From Paenibacillus sp. FSL H7-0331 (GTDB lineage Bacteria > Bacillota > Bacilli > Paenibacillales > NBRC-103111): DNA of 64,000 bases. Location of the stretch: NCBI RefSeq assembly GCF_001956045.1, contig NZ_MRTH01000015.1:124001-188000 (forward strand), read 5' to 3'. The notes below the pieces were generated by a model. The model saw nothing but the letters and a program-made list of their open reading frames with translations, was not told where the DNA came from and did no database searches. A program made the position numbers and the translations under genes. Each line of letters opens with the position of its first letter. Within the stretch, counting starts at the first letter, position 1. Of the stretch, positions 44,459 through 52,827 are shown piece after piece.

Positions 44459-45406
44459 CTAACGGTTCAGTCTTATTCTTGGGTCAATCACTGCATATAG
44501 CAAATCAACCAGCAAATTAATCATGACGGTCAGGAACGCCACGAACAGGACCGCTCCCTGAATGACTGCATAATCCCGCCGCTGTACCGAATTAACCAGC
44601 AGCTGTCCGAGTCCGGGAATATTGAAGATCGTTTCCGTGACCGTCGCTCCCGCAATCAGCGAACCAAACGATTGGCCGATAATCGTTAGAATAGGAATAA
44701 ATGCATTCCGCAGCGCATGCTTGTAAATCACTGAACGTTCCTTTACCCCCTTGGAGCGGGCTGTTTTAATAAAACCTGCATTCAAAATCTCCAGCATGGA
44801 CGATCGGGTAATACGTGCCAGAAAAGCTGAATGCACAACGCCAAGCGCAACGGCCGGCAAAATCAAATGACGCAGATGCTCCCACAGCCCCGCGCTTAAA
44901 GGCTTGTAGCCTGCGACAGGAAGCCATTTGAGTTCAACGGAAAAAATAAGCATCAAAAACAAGCTCAATAAAAATCCCGGTACCGTAATGCCGAACAAGG
45001 AAAACGCCGTGACTGTTTTATCGGCGGCCGAGCCATGACGCACAGCTGCAAATATACCTACCGGAATAGCAATAATGACCGCAATGATTTCCGCAAGAAT
45101 CGCCAGCGATAGCGTCGGCCCCAGCCGCTCGATGATCGTTTCCGTCACCGACTTCTTCATAAAGTAAGAATTGCCGAGATTACCGTGAAGCACATCGGAC
45201 ATCCAGTGTACATACTGCAGGTATAAGGGCGTGTTCAGCCCCATTTGCTCGCGCAGCTGTTCAACAATTTCCGGACTGGCTCCATCCCCGAGCATAACGG
45301 ATGCGGGATCTCCGGGAATCAGATAAATAATGAAAAACACGACAATCGATAAAATGAACAAGACGGGAAACAGGTGCAAAATTCGTTTGAGCAAATAAAT
45401 CGCCAA
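44459..45406 (-). CDS. Peptide-type ABC transporter permease (DppB-like), second importer
   Basis: 315 residues. MAIYLLKRILHLFPVLFILS then FFIIYLIPGDPASVMLGDGA, a long periplasm-facing loop, the coupling region GFIKTARSKGVKERSVIYKH near 205 and the end LLYAVIDPRIRLNR. Typical DppB/GsiC family. Second gene of the operon, 25 bases after the binding protein. Confidence 0.93.
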   Translation of the reverse strand: MAIYLLKRILHLFPVLFILSIVVFFIIYLIPGDPASVMLGDGASPEIVEQLREQMGLNTPLYLQYVHWMSDVLHGNLGNSYFMKKSVTETIIERLGPTLSLAILAEIIAVIIAIPVGIFAAVRHGSAADKTVTAFSLFGITVPGFLLSLFLMLIFSVELKWLPVAGYKPLSAGLWEHLRHLILPAVALGVVHSAFLARITRSSMLEILNAGFIKTARSKGVKERSVIYKHALRNAFIPILTIIGQSFGSLIAGATVTETIFNIPGLGQLLVNSVQRRDYAVIQGAVLFVAFLTVMINLLVDLLYAVIDPRIRLNR

Positions 45407-45431
45407 TACGCTTCTCCTCTTTCATCGCCGA

Positions 45432-47021
45432 TTATTTAAGAACTTTCGTGTTCCACAAAATTGGACCTTCAAAATATTTGTAGCCCGTAACATTTTTACG
45501 AACTGCCTTATAGGTAGCGAAATCGCCGATCTTAATGGCCGCCAGGTACTCATATTCGTAAGCCTGGAGCGCATCAGCCGCTTTCCGTTTGTCTTCCTTA
45601 GTCAAAGCGGTCGTCGTCGCTTTAACCAGATTTTGCAGCTTCTCATCTTCAGGCCAGCCGTACGTTTTTCCAAGATAAAGCAGCTGGGACGGACTGGATT
45701 GCAATGCGAATGATCCTACATAAATATCCCAGGTGCTCGGATCACTTCTTTTACTGATCATCGTAGTAAAGTCGTACACCTCAAGCTTCGATTTCACACC
45801 GATTTTTTCAAGCTGATCCTTGACCAGCACGGTAGGGTTATAAAATACGCCACCCGAATCGCGAGTTGTCAGGAGCTTCAGCTCTTCACCGTTATAGCCT
45901 GCTTCCTTCAGCAGCTGCTTGGCCTTCTCGGGATTTTTCTGATTGTATTTCTCCTTGCCCGCCTCGCTGTACCAGTCCGTACTATCCTTGTTGATCAAGC
46001 TTGGATTCAGTTGAATCAGGTTCGGATCGGAGGTAGAGCCGACAAGAATTTTTTCCACGTCCAGAGCGGCGGCAATGGCTTCACGGAACTTCAGATTGGA
46101 GGTAATTGGCGCCTTTTTATTGAACACGACATTGTAGTCGGAAGACAAAACCTTTTGCACCTCTACATCCGGAAGGCTTTTCACCTGATTCAGGTTATCT
46201 ACCGTAATATCGGCGAAGTTATAGTTGCCTGCCAAGAAGCTTGAGAACATCGTCGAAGTATCGGGAACGAGATCAAAGTATATATCCTTAATAAACGCTT
46301 CTTTCTTGCCCGTTACCCCGTCCGCCGGCTTATCCACCGATTTATAATCATCGAACTTGGCGACGTGCACATACTGATCCTGCTTATATTCAACAAACTT
46401 GTAAGGTCCGGTGCCGATGAATTCCTTGACACCTTTCGCATCCGCTCCTGCAATAACCTCCTTGGGCATAATAGCAGCAAACTGCAGATAGCTGGCCAGC
46501 TGAGACGGGATGTCATTGCTTGGCTGATTAAGATTCAGGACAACGGTGTATTCGTCCTTCGCTTCGAAATTCGAGGCCCCTATCGACGTTTTGGCACGGG
46601 CCGTAATTTCTTTCCAACGATTCAGCGAGGCTACCACATCCTCAGCCTTCATTTCCTTGCCGTTGTGGAACTTTACGCCCTTGCGCAGCGGAAACGTGTA
46701 CGTTTTACCTTCATTGCTAATATCAACCGATTCAGCGAGTACCGGAATTGCTTCATACTTCGTATTGAAGGCGACCAGCTGCTCATAAATGTGTCTGTCG
46801 ATATTGGCCACGCCGCCCGTAGGAACCAGATGCGGATCTAACGAGGCGAAGGTGAGCGAGAGCGGGTACCTGACTTCACTTACAGTTGCGACCTCTTTCG
46901 TATCCTTGTCGCCAGTGCTTGCGGTTCCGGTTGCAGCCGAGTCGGTTTTGGAGCATGCGCTTGTAACCAGTAAGGCTGATAATAATAAAGTAATAATTGT
47001 AAGCTTGCGATGTGTTTTCAT
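45432..47021 (-). CDS. Peptide-type ABC substrate-binding lipoprotein (family 5), second importer
   Basis: 529 residues from ATG 47021 (GGGGGAG upstream). Lipoprotein signal MKTHRKLTIITLLLSALLVT with lipobox T-S-A-C near residue 23. The SBP_bac_5 body has AESVDISNEGKTYTFPLRKG, VKFHNGKEMKAEDVVASLNR, FIGTGPYKFVEYKQDQYVHV, FREAIAAALDVEKILVG and KAKQLLKEAGYNGEELK. It probably binds a sulfur-containing small compound or peptide, judged by the neighbouring oxygenases and regulator. First gene of the operon, divergent from the LysR gene. Confidence 0.92.
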   Translation of the reverse strand: MKTHRKLTIITLLLSALLVTSACSKTDSAATGTASTGDKDTKEVATVSEVRYPLSLTFASLDPHLVPTGGVANIDRHIYEQLVAFNTKYEAIPVLAESVDISNEGKTYTFPLRKGVKFHNGKEMKAEDVVASLNRWKEITARAKTSIGASNFEAKDEYTVVLNLNQPSNDIPSQLASYLQFAAIMPKEVIAGADAKGVKEFIGTGPYKFVEYKQDQYVHVAKFDDYKSVDKPADGVTGKKEAFIKDIYFDLVPDTSTMFSSFLAGNYNFADITVDNLNQVKSLPDVEVQKVLSSDYNVVFNKKAPITSNLKFREAIAAALDVEKILVGSTSDPNLIQLNPSLINKDSTDWYSEAGKEKYNQKNPEKAKQLLKEAGYNGEELKLLTTRDSGGVFYNPTVLVKDQLEKIGVKSKLEVYDFTTMISKRSDPSTWDIYVGSFALQSSPSQLLYLGKTYGWPEDEKLQNLVKATTTALTKEDKRKAADALQAYEYEYLAAIKIGDFATYKAVRKNVTGYKYFEGPILWNTKVLK

Positions 47022-47168
47022 GTGCTGTTCTCCCCCTTGAAGCATAATAGTGTAGTTTCGCGTAAAATAAAGCCTTGTTTGCCGAATTGTTTTTCTTCGT
47101 TCACAATTCCCTGTAATCCGCTTGTTTTAATTATGTTTATATTTGATATAATAAAGCAGAATCGTCAT

Positions 47169-47202
47169 TATGTATAATTGAAAAAAATAAACGAATAGTT
47201 TA
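47169..47202. promoter_or_regulatory. Motif shared with 49868-49901: candidate LysR box, copy 1
   Basis: TATGTATAATTG (47169-47180) followed by A-rich AAAAAATAAACG and AGTTTA. It lies between the divergent LysR and binding-protein genes. The same motif stands before the divergent M20 and monooxygenase genes. Likely the binding site of the LysR regulator at 47239. Confidence 0.6.
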
Positions 47203-47238
47203 GAAAACGTAAATTTACTTGATAACGGAGGTAGCAGC

Positions 47239-48162
47239 ATGGAAATACGTATGATTCGAACGTTCCAGATGATCGTCAAGCTTGGCAGCTTTCAAAAAGC
47301 CGCTGAGGCATTGCAGTACTCGCAGCCGACGGTAACCATGCATATTAAAAAGCTGGAGGAAGAGCTGGAGGTCGAGCTTTTGGTTCGAGCCAAAACGATC
47401 AAGATGACGGAAGCAGGACGCATTTTCTATGAACGGGCCGACAAAATGCTTAAGGAGTACGAATATTTGTGCGATGCCATTACCGATTTTCGGCATGGTG
47501 AAGCAGGACTTGTGCGCATCGGCGGCTCCGAGCCTTGGGTAAGCGAGTTTATGCCCACGCTGCTGCCCGAGTTCGTCAAGCTGTATCCGAAGGTGCAGAT
47601 CAGTATTATGAGTGGAACGAGCAACAAGCTCAGCGAAATGCTTGCGAACGATCTGATCGATTTTGCCGTATGCACCGAGCCCGAGGCCAATTTGCAAATT
47701 CAGTTCAAACCGCTTCTGAAAGAACCGATGGCACTGTTGATTCCGCAGACCCACCATTTGTCCAACAAGAAAGAAATCACAGTCAAGGAATTGAAAAACG
47801 AGAAGTTTTTGATGACGATGGGCAACTGCCCGATACGTATTAAAGTTGAATCCATCATATCCGAAAAAATCGATGAGCTGCACAAAAGCATCGAGGTCGC
47901 CAACATCTCCTCGCTCAAATACTACGTGCAGGCTAATCTCGGTATTGCACTGGCACCGATAGTAGCGATTTATCCGGAAATTCCGGGAACTCTGCTCAAG
48001 CCAATCGTTGATCTTCACGAAGGGTTTCAAATCGGAATATTGAGAAGGCGATACGATCCCCCGCAAGGAACAGCTGTCATCCGTTTTATGGAGGAAGTCG
48101 AGCAGTTTCTCATCTCTCGCCATAAAGTGGCTCATTCGAGTATGATTTACCGAATGGCCTGA
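47239..48162 (+). CDS. LysR family transcriptional regulator (CysL/YtlI-like)
   Basis: 307 residues. N-terminal helix-turn-helix: MIRTFQMIVKLGSFQKAAEA, LQYSQPTVTMHIKKLEEELE, VELLVRAKTIKMTEAGRIFY. Effector domain: VRIGGSEPWVSEFMPTLLPE, LANDLIDFAVCTEP, then VANISSLKYYVQANLGIALA. The arrangement with an importer, glutaredoxin, M20 enzyme and flavin monooxygenase matches the plan of the B. subtilis ytm/yxe sulfur loci, whose regulator is LysR-type. It would activate the divergent operons in sulfur limitation. GGAGG before ATG. A terminator follows at 48182. Confidence 0.9.
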   Translation: MEIRMIRTFQMIVKLGSFQKAAEALQYSQPTVTMHIKKLEEELEVELLVRAKTIKMTEAGRIFYERADKMLKEYEYLCDAITDFRHGEAGLVRIGGSEPWVSEFMPTLLPEFVKLYPKVQISIMSGTSNKLSEMLANDLIDFAVCTEPEANLQIQFKPLLKEPMALLIPQTHHLSNKKEITVKELKNEKFLMTMGNCPIRIKVESIISEKIDELHKSIEVANISSLKYYVQANLGIALAPIVAIYPEIPGTLLKPIVDLHEGFQIGILRRRYDPPQGTAVIRFMEEVEQFLISRHKVAHSSMIYRMA

Positions 48163-48181
48163 GACTAATTTGGGACAAAAC

Positions 48182-48220
48182 GAAAGACTGTTCCATCATA
48201 GCCTGACGGGACAGTCTTTC
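48182..48220. terminator. Terminator between convergent LysR and glutaredoxin genes
   Basis: GAAAGACTGTTCC (48182-48194) pairs with GGGACAGTCTTTC (48208-48220). It lies between the LysR stop and the glutaredoxin stop and probably serves both strands; the T-rich ends are modest. Confidence 0.7.
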
Positions 48221-48271
48221 TGCTTGACTTCAGGCCGTATGGCAGCCTTAAAATCGTAATATGAACCGGCG

Positions 48272-48544
48272 TTATGAGCTGGATGATTTCGAGGCTTCCA
48301 GCACTTCAGCCAGGCGCGTTAAATCGGCACCAAACACGGCTTGATATTGGCCGTCGCCACCAATTTCCGTTACAGGGATACGGCGAATATTGTACTTGGC
48401 TTCGAGCACATCCCTTAGGATATCATGTCCTTCCACATCGATGGACTCATACTCGTATTGGTTTGCTTTCAAATAATTCCTGACCTGATCGCAATAAGGA
48501 CATTCCTGCTTGCTCCATAAAACGATTTTTGGCTGTGTTGACAT
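48272..48544 (-). CDS. Glutaredoxin-like protein (YtnI-like context)
   Basis: 90 residues, one thioredoxin fold: IVLWSKQECPYCDQVRNYLK with the redox pair C-P-Y-C near residues 15-18, then RRIPVTEIGGDGQYQAVFGA with the cis-Pro. Glutaredoxins reduce disulfides or transfer reducing power. In the B. subtilis ytm locus a small glutaredoxin (YtnI) accompanies the monooxygenase and M20 enzyme of organosulfur breakdown; by position this one may do the same. Likely cotranscribed with the M20 gene (48-base gap). Confidence 0.9.
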   Translation of the reverse strand: MSTQPKIVLWSKQECPYCDQVRNYLKANQYEYESIDVEGHDILRDVLEAKYNIRRIPVTEIGGDGQYQAVFGADLTRLAEVLEASKSSSS

Positions 48545-48592
48545 ATTTAATTGCCTCCTGTACCCAATGTTGTAATGTTATTAAAAAATAAA

Positions 48593-49783
48593 TTATTCAG
48601 ACCAATCCAGCAGCTTATCAGCAGTCCGCAGAAATACCTGCACACCCATAGCCAAGGCATCCTCGTCTACAGTGAATCTTGGGTGGTGGTGAGGGTAGAC
48701 GATGCCTTTGTCTTTATTCTCGGCCCCGATATTGAAGAACACGCCCGGCGTTACCTGCTGGTAAGCAGAGAAATCCTCCCCTCCCATGCTGGGCGGAATA
48801 TGCACAACGGCTTCCCGCCCAAATAAATCAACGGCTGCCTGTTCGACAACACGCGTAATTTCCTGCTCGTTCAGCACTGGACTATAGCCATATTCATACT
48901 CCAGCACGTATTCGGCTCCATGCGCTTCGGTAATCCCACGTAGAATCCTGTGAAAATGCTTGGGAGCCGCACTGCGTATATGGGGATCGAAGCTCCGTAC
49001 CGTACCTCCGAGCTTGACCGTCCCCGGAATTACATTATTGGCTGAGCCACCGATAAATTGCGTTACGGATACGACAAGCTGCTCCATAGGATCAATATTG
49101 CGGGAAACGATATGCTGCAGGTTGATAACGGCCTGGGCTCCGATGATAATCGGATCGACCGTCAAATGAGGAGCAGCCGCATGTCCGCCTTTTCCGCGAA
49201 TTGTGATGGTGAAATTATCGGGTGAAGCCATCATCGCTCCATAGGCGATACCGATCCGGCCCAGCGCAAGCTTGGAGCTGAGATGGCTGCCGACAACGAA
49301 GTCCACCCCTTCCATCACTCCCGCATCCACCATTTCCTGCGCTCCGCCAGGCGGCATTTCTTCAGCATGCTGAAATATGAATCGGATTTCTCCACTCAGC
49401 TGCTCTCGTCTCGAAGTCAGTAGCTTGGCTACGCCCAGTACCATAGCCGTATGACCGTCATGGCCACAGGCATGCATGACACCTGGAACGGCGGATGCGA
49501 ATTCCAGCTCATTCTCCTCCTGGATCGGCAGCGCGTCCATATCAGCGCGAATTGCCAGCACCTTGCCGGGACGCGGCCCGATCAGCCTCGCCAGTACGCT
49601 GGTTGGTGTCGGACGGCTGATTTCAAGTCCGCCAAAACCTCGAAGTGTTTCCTCAACGAATTCCGCCGTCTTGAATTCCTGAAACGAGAGCTCCGGATTC
49701 CGGTGCAAATGCCGCCGCCATTCAATCACCTGTGCCTTGAAAGCCTCAGGCAGCTCATAGCCCGTTTGCAAAGTCGTACTCAT
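48593..49783 (-). CDS. M20 amidohydrolase (N-acyl-amino-acid deacylase, YtnL/YxeP-like context)
   Basis: 396 residues. Metal-site motifs: VIEWRRHLHRNPELSFQEFK near 16-35, LAIRADMDALPIQEENELEF near 76-95, MHACGHDGHTAMVLGVAKLL near 108, FQHAEEMPPGGAQEMVDAG near 140 (catalytic E-E), then PSMGGEDFSAYQQVTPGVFF. A standard hippurate hydrolase/N-acetyl-cysteine-type deacylase. In related sulfur loci an M20 enzyme removes the acetyl from an N-acetyl sulfur amino acid after the oxygenase step; here no acetyltransferase gene lies nearby. The promoter region carries the shared LysR motif. Confidence 0.93.
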   Translation of the reverse strand: MSTTLQTGYELPEAFKAQVIEWRRHLHRNPELSFQEFKTAEFVEETLRGFGGLEISRPTPTSVLARLIGPRPGKVLAIRADMDALPIQEENELEFASAVPGVMHACGHDGHTAMVLGVAKLLTSRREQLSGEIRFIFQHAEEMPPGGAQEMVDAGVMEGVDFVVGSHLSSKLALGRIGIAYGAMMASPDNFTITIRGKGGHAAAPHLTVDPIIIGAQAVINLQHIVSRNIDPMEQLVVSVTQFIGGSANNVIPGTVKLGGTVRSFDPHIRSAAPKHFHRILRGITEAHGAEYVLEYEYGYSPVLNEQEITRVVEQAAVDLFGREAVVHIPPSMGGEDFSAYQQVTPGVFFNIGAENKDKGIVYPHHHPRFTVDEDALAMGVQVFLRTADKLLDWSE

Positions 49784-49867
49784 CGCTGCTAACCCCCTTA
49801 TCCCACATCATCGATGTGAATCTGCTTTCTGGTTTTGCATAACGCAATAATAATTCATCCAATCCGA

Positions 49868-49901
49868 TATGTATAATTGGAAAAACTAATCGTTCTGTTT
49901 A
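49868..49901. promoter_or_regulatory. Motif shared with 47169-47202: candidate LysR box, copy 2
   Basis: TATGTATAATTG (49868-49879) followed by GAAAAACTAATCG and GTTTA. It sits in the 308-base divergent region between the M20 and monooxygenase genes, whose other sequence is AT-rich without further recognised features. Near-identity with the copy upstream of the binding-protein and LysR genes suggests one regulator for both gene pairs. Confidence 0.6.
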
Positions 49902-50091
49902 TAAAATATAAACTGACCGATTATCCATACTTTTAACAGAAACCTTCAGTCAATTTATAATTACTAAATTCGCTGTTTGCTTTTTTCAATTTTACAAATC
50001 ATGACCTATGTTTTATGCTTTTCATACGATATTATTTATTATTCCAATCGGTTAACTCTATTTAAATACAATGGATAAAGGTGGAATCCCC

Positions 50092-51459
50092 ATGAAGCAA
50101 ATTCATCTCGGCGTTTTTGAAGTCAACGGCATCAATCATTTGACCCAAGGCATCTGGGCACATCCCAATCAAAATCGGGTGAACTACAAGGACATCAACT
50201 ACTGGATCGAGATTGCGCAAATTTTGGAACGAGGTAAATTTGATTTTATGTTTTTCGCCGATTCGTATGGCTATCCGAAGCAGAAAGAGGAGCTGGCATT
50301 CCGCGAAGCTTCCGGCTCCCCCTCGAACGATCCCATGCTGATCATCCCGGCTTTGGCTGTTTCTACCCAGCATATTGCGTTTACGATGACGACCTCGACA
50401 ACCTATGAGGCGCCTTATGCCAATGCACGCCGCTTCTCTACGCTTGATCATGTAACCAAAGGAAGAATTGGCTGGAATGTGGTAACGACCAGCAGTAAAG
50501 CGGCTGCCGATTTGTTCGGACGTGATGTATTTGTTCCCCATGATGAACGGTATGATATCGCCGATGAATATCTGGAGCTGAGCTATAAGCTGTGGGAAGG
50601 CAGCTGGGACGATGATGCTGTACGTATGGACAGGGAAAACCGCGTCTACACCGACCCTGCCAAGGTTCACAAAATCGTCCACGACGGCAAATATTTCAAA
50701 TTGACCGGCTATCACGGCACAGAGCCGTCAGTACAGCGTACCCCGGTCTTATTTCAGGCTGGTAGCTCCGCCCGCGGACGAGCCTTTGCGGCCCGGCACG
50801 CCGAGGGTGTTTTCCTTAAAGCACCGACAACACAGGTGCTGCGCGATCAAGTCAAGGATATCCGCAATATTGCCCAATCGTACGGCAGAGATCCAAGCTT
50901 CATTAAAGTGTTTACCGGACTCTCAGCGATCGTCGGCCGTACGGAGGAAGAAGCGCAGCGCAAATATAAGGAATACGAGCATTACAAAAGCAAGGAAGCG
51001 ACTCTGCTCAGCTACCAGAGCGTAACGGGGATCGATTTGACGCAGTTGGACCCGCAGTCATTTTTTGAAAATATCCACACCGAGCAGGGACAAACCCATA
51101 CCGATCGCTTTACCAAGCACAGCCAAAGCCGCAAAACGGTTCAGGATGTGATCGACGATTTTTCTACCAAAGGATTTCGCGGGCTGACGGTCATCGGCAC
51201 ACCGGATAAAATAGCCGACCAAATCGAGCGTTGGGTGGAAGAAACCGATGTTGACGGGTTCAATCTGGAGCCTTATATACTGCCTGACTCTTATCTCGAC
51301 TTCGTCGATTTAGTTGTGCCTATTTTGCAGGAAAGAGGAATTTTCAAAAAGGATTACGCACCGGGCACGTTCCGTGAGCGTTTGTTTGGCCAGGGCGTAG
51401 CCAAGCTGCCTCATCATCATCCAGGCGCGGTCTATCGTGACGCCAGCCGCTTGAGCTAA
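50092..51459 (+). CDS. LLM-class FMN-dependent monooxygenase (NtaA/SnaA/DszA family)
   Basis: 455 residues from ATG 50092 (AAAGGTGG 7 bases upstream). Motifs of the DszA/NtaA group: INHLTQGIWAHPNQNRVNYK, FDFMFFADSYGYPKQKEELA, TTYEAPYANARRFSTLDHVT, KGRIGWNVVTTSSKAAADLF (FMN phosphate region), PVLFQAGSSARGRAFAARHA, and the C-terminal VVPILQERGIFKKDYAPGTF-RERLFG. They use reduced FMN from a partner reductase and oxygen, often to cleave C-S or C-N bonds; YtnJ/YxeK are the sulfur-linked relatives. It heads a plus-strand pair with the acyl-CoA-dehydrogenase-like gene. Confidence 0.93.
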   Translation: MKQIHLGVFEVNGINHLTQGIWAHPNQNRVNYKDINYWIEIAQILERGKFDFMFFADSYGYPKQKEELAFREASGSPSNDPMLIIPALAVSTQHIAFTMTTSTTYEAPYANARRFSTLDHVTKGRIGWNVVTTSSKAAADLFGRDVFVPHDERYDIADEYLELSYKLWEGSWDDDAVRMDRENRVYTDPAKVHKIVHDGKYFKLTGYHGTEPSVQRTPVLFQAGSSARGRAFAARHAEGVFLKAPTTQVLRDQVKDIRNIAQSYGRDPSFIKVFTGLSAIVGRTEEEAQRKYKEYEHYKSKEATLLSYQSVTGIDLTQLDPQSFFENIHTEQGQTHTDRFTKHSQSRKTVQDVIDDFSTKGFRGLTVIGTPDKIADQIERWVEETDVDGFNLEPYILPDSYLDFVDLVVPILQERGIFKKDYAPGTFRERLFGQGVAKLPHHHPGAVYRDASRLS

Positions 51460-51506
51460 CGCTGTCGGGTCGATAAAATCAATGAATGTACCCGGAGGGA
51501 AGTCAC

Positions 51507-52754
51507 ATGTTCAGCTTTGATGATCACGCCAGCCGTGTCGAACAATTCGAATATACGAACGAGCAGTACGATCTCGTTCAGCGAATACGCAGAATCGGGC
51601 GCACACAGATTGGACCCGCAGCACGACAAACCGATCGCGACGGAACTTTTCCGACTGTTGGTATCAACGCACTTAGGCAAGCTGGTTTAACAGGCTTGTG
51701 TGTACCCAAATCCTCAGGCGGTTCAGGGGCAGGCGTATACGGTGACACCTTGATGCTCGCGCTCGCATTAATGGAAATCGCTTCCTGGTGCTCATCGACC
51801 TCGCAGGTGTTTACACTTCATCATACGGGTGTGCAGCTCGTTCATGCCATGGGCAATGAGGCGCAGCAGAGATACTTTTTCCAGGAGGCGTTGGATGGCC
51901 ATTTGTTTGCCAGCTTCGGCAGTGAGGCAGGACCGAACCGCTTTCAGCTTGACAGCACGCTTCGACAAGCCGAAGGCAGCAGTGGCTATCGACTCACCGG
52001 CAGCAAGCAGTTCGCCACCTCGTCTACCGGCTCCAAATGGGCATTTTGGCGCTCGGTGTCCGGGGATGTGGAAGGCACCCAGGATGACCGTTATGTGATG
52101 CCCATTGTTCGGTTGTCCGCTCCCGGCGTTACGATCACCGATGATTGGAACGGGATCGGACAACGAGGTACCGGCAGCGGTCATGTGACGGCAGACAACG
52201 TATGGATTCCGAACGAGCATTTATTCGGGAAGCCCGGCAGCTACCAGGAATGCGCCGATTATTTCGCGGCCCAGTTCCAGATCAACTTCGCAGCCCAGTT
52301 CGTCGGCATGGCTCAGGGCGCTTATCGTGACGCGCTGAATTACGTTAAAGAACGCGCTCGTCCTTGGGGCGGGCATGCGCATGCTTCTGAAGATCCTTAT
52401 ATTCAGCTGCGCGTAGCCGATATGGCGACCAAGCTCGCCTCTGCACAGCAATCGGTCATTCGCGCCGCTCGGTTGCTGCAGGCATATATGACGTATCCCG
52501 ACCTGCGCAGCAGCATTCATATTGCCGCTTCCCATGCCAAGATTACAGCAACCGAGGTCTCGCTAGATGTAACGAATTCTATTTTTCAGGTTATGGGAGC
52601 TTCCTCGGCAACGCAAAAGTATGGTTTTGATCTTTATTACCGCAACGCCAGAACGCTAACCCTGCATGATCCGGTCGATCGCAGACGGGAAGCTGTAGGC
52701 AAATACGAGCTGGGCTTGGCAGAGCCGGTCCCCCTTCCAGGCAAAAATCGCTAA
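51507..52754 (+). CDS. Acyl-CoA dehydrogenase-like flavin monooxygenase (DszC/SfnB family)
   Basis: 415 residues from ATG 51507 (GGAGGG 7 bases upstream). The fold shows IGPAARQTDRDGTFPTVGIN, AGLTGLCVPKSSGGSGAGVY, MEIASWCSSTSQVFTLHHTG, SFGSEAGPNRFQLDSTLRQA, GYRLTGSKQFATSSTGSKWA, WNGIGQRGTGSGHVTADNVW and VTNSIFQVMGASSATQKYGF. The catalytic glutamate position of true acyl-CoA dehydrogenases seems not to be kept, as expected for the DszC/SfnB monooxygenase branch. With the DszA-like gene next to it, the pair resembles two-component oxygenase systems that free sulfite from organic sulfur compounds. Confidence 0.9.
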   Translation: MFSFDDHASRVEQFEYTNEQYDLVQRIRRIGRTQIGPAARQTDRDGTFPTVGINALRQAGLTGLCVPKSSGGSGAGVYGDTLMLALALMEIASWCSSTSQVFTLHHTGVQLVHAMGNEAQQRYFFQEALDGHLFASFGSEAGPNRFQLDSTLRQAEGSSGYRLTGSKQFATSSTGSKWAFWRSVSGDVEGTQDDRYVMPIVRLSAPGVTITDDWNGIGQRGTGSGHVTADNVWIPNEHLFGKPGSYQECADYFAAQFQINFAAQFVGMAQGAYRDALNYVKERARPWGGHAHASEDPYIQLRVADMATKLASAQQSVIRAARLLQAYMTYPDLRSSIHIAASHAKITATEVSLDVTNSIFQVMGASSATQKYGFDLYYRNARTLTLHDPVDRRREAVGKYELGLAEPVPLPGKNR

Positions 52755-52764
52755 TATACAAAAA

Positions 52765-52797
52765 AGTTACCCTCATTCTTCGGAATTGAGGGTAACT
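52765..52797 (-). terminator. Terminator between convergent oxygenase and MFS genes
   Basis: AGTTACCCTCA (52765-52775) pairs with TGAGGGTAACT (52787-52797). On the minus strand it is followed by TTTTTT, so it ends the MFS transcript; it may also act on the plus strand. Confidence 0.85.
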
Positions 52798-52827
52798 GGC
52801 ATTTACTTTATTTATCGGGAAAAGTAA

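Noticed and set aside
47215..48135. 306-codon open frame antisense to the LysR gene
   Set aside because: It mirrors a clear LysR gene, has Phe/Leu-rich low-quality translation and no ribosome site or motif.
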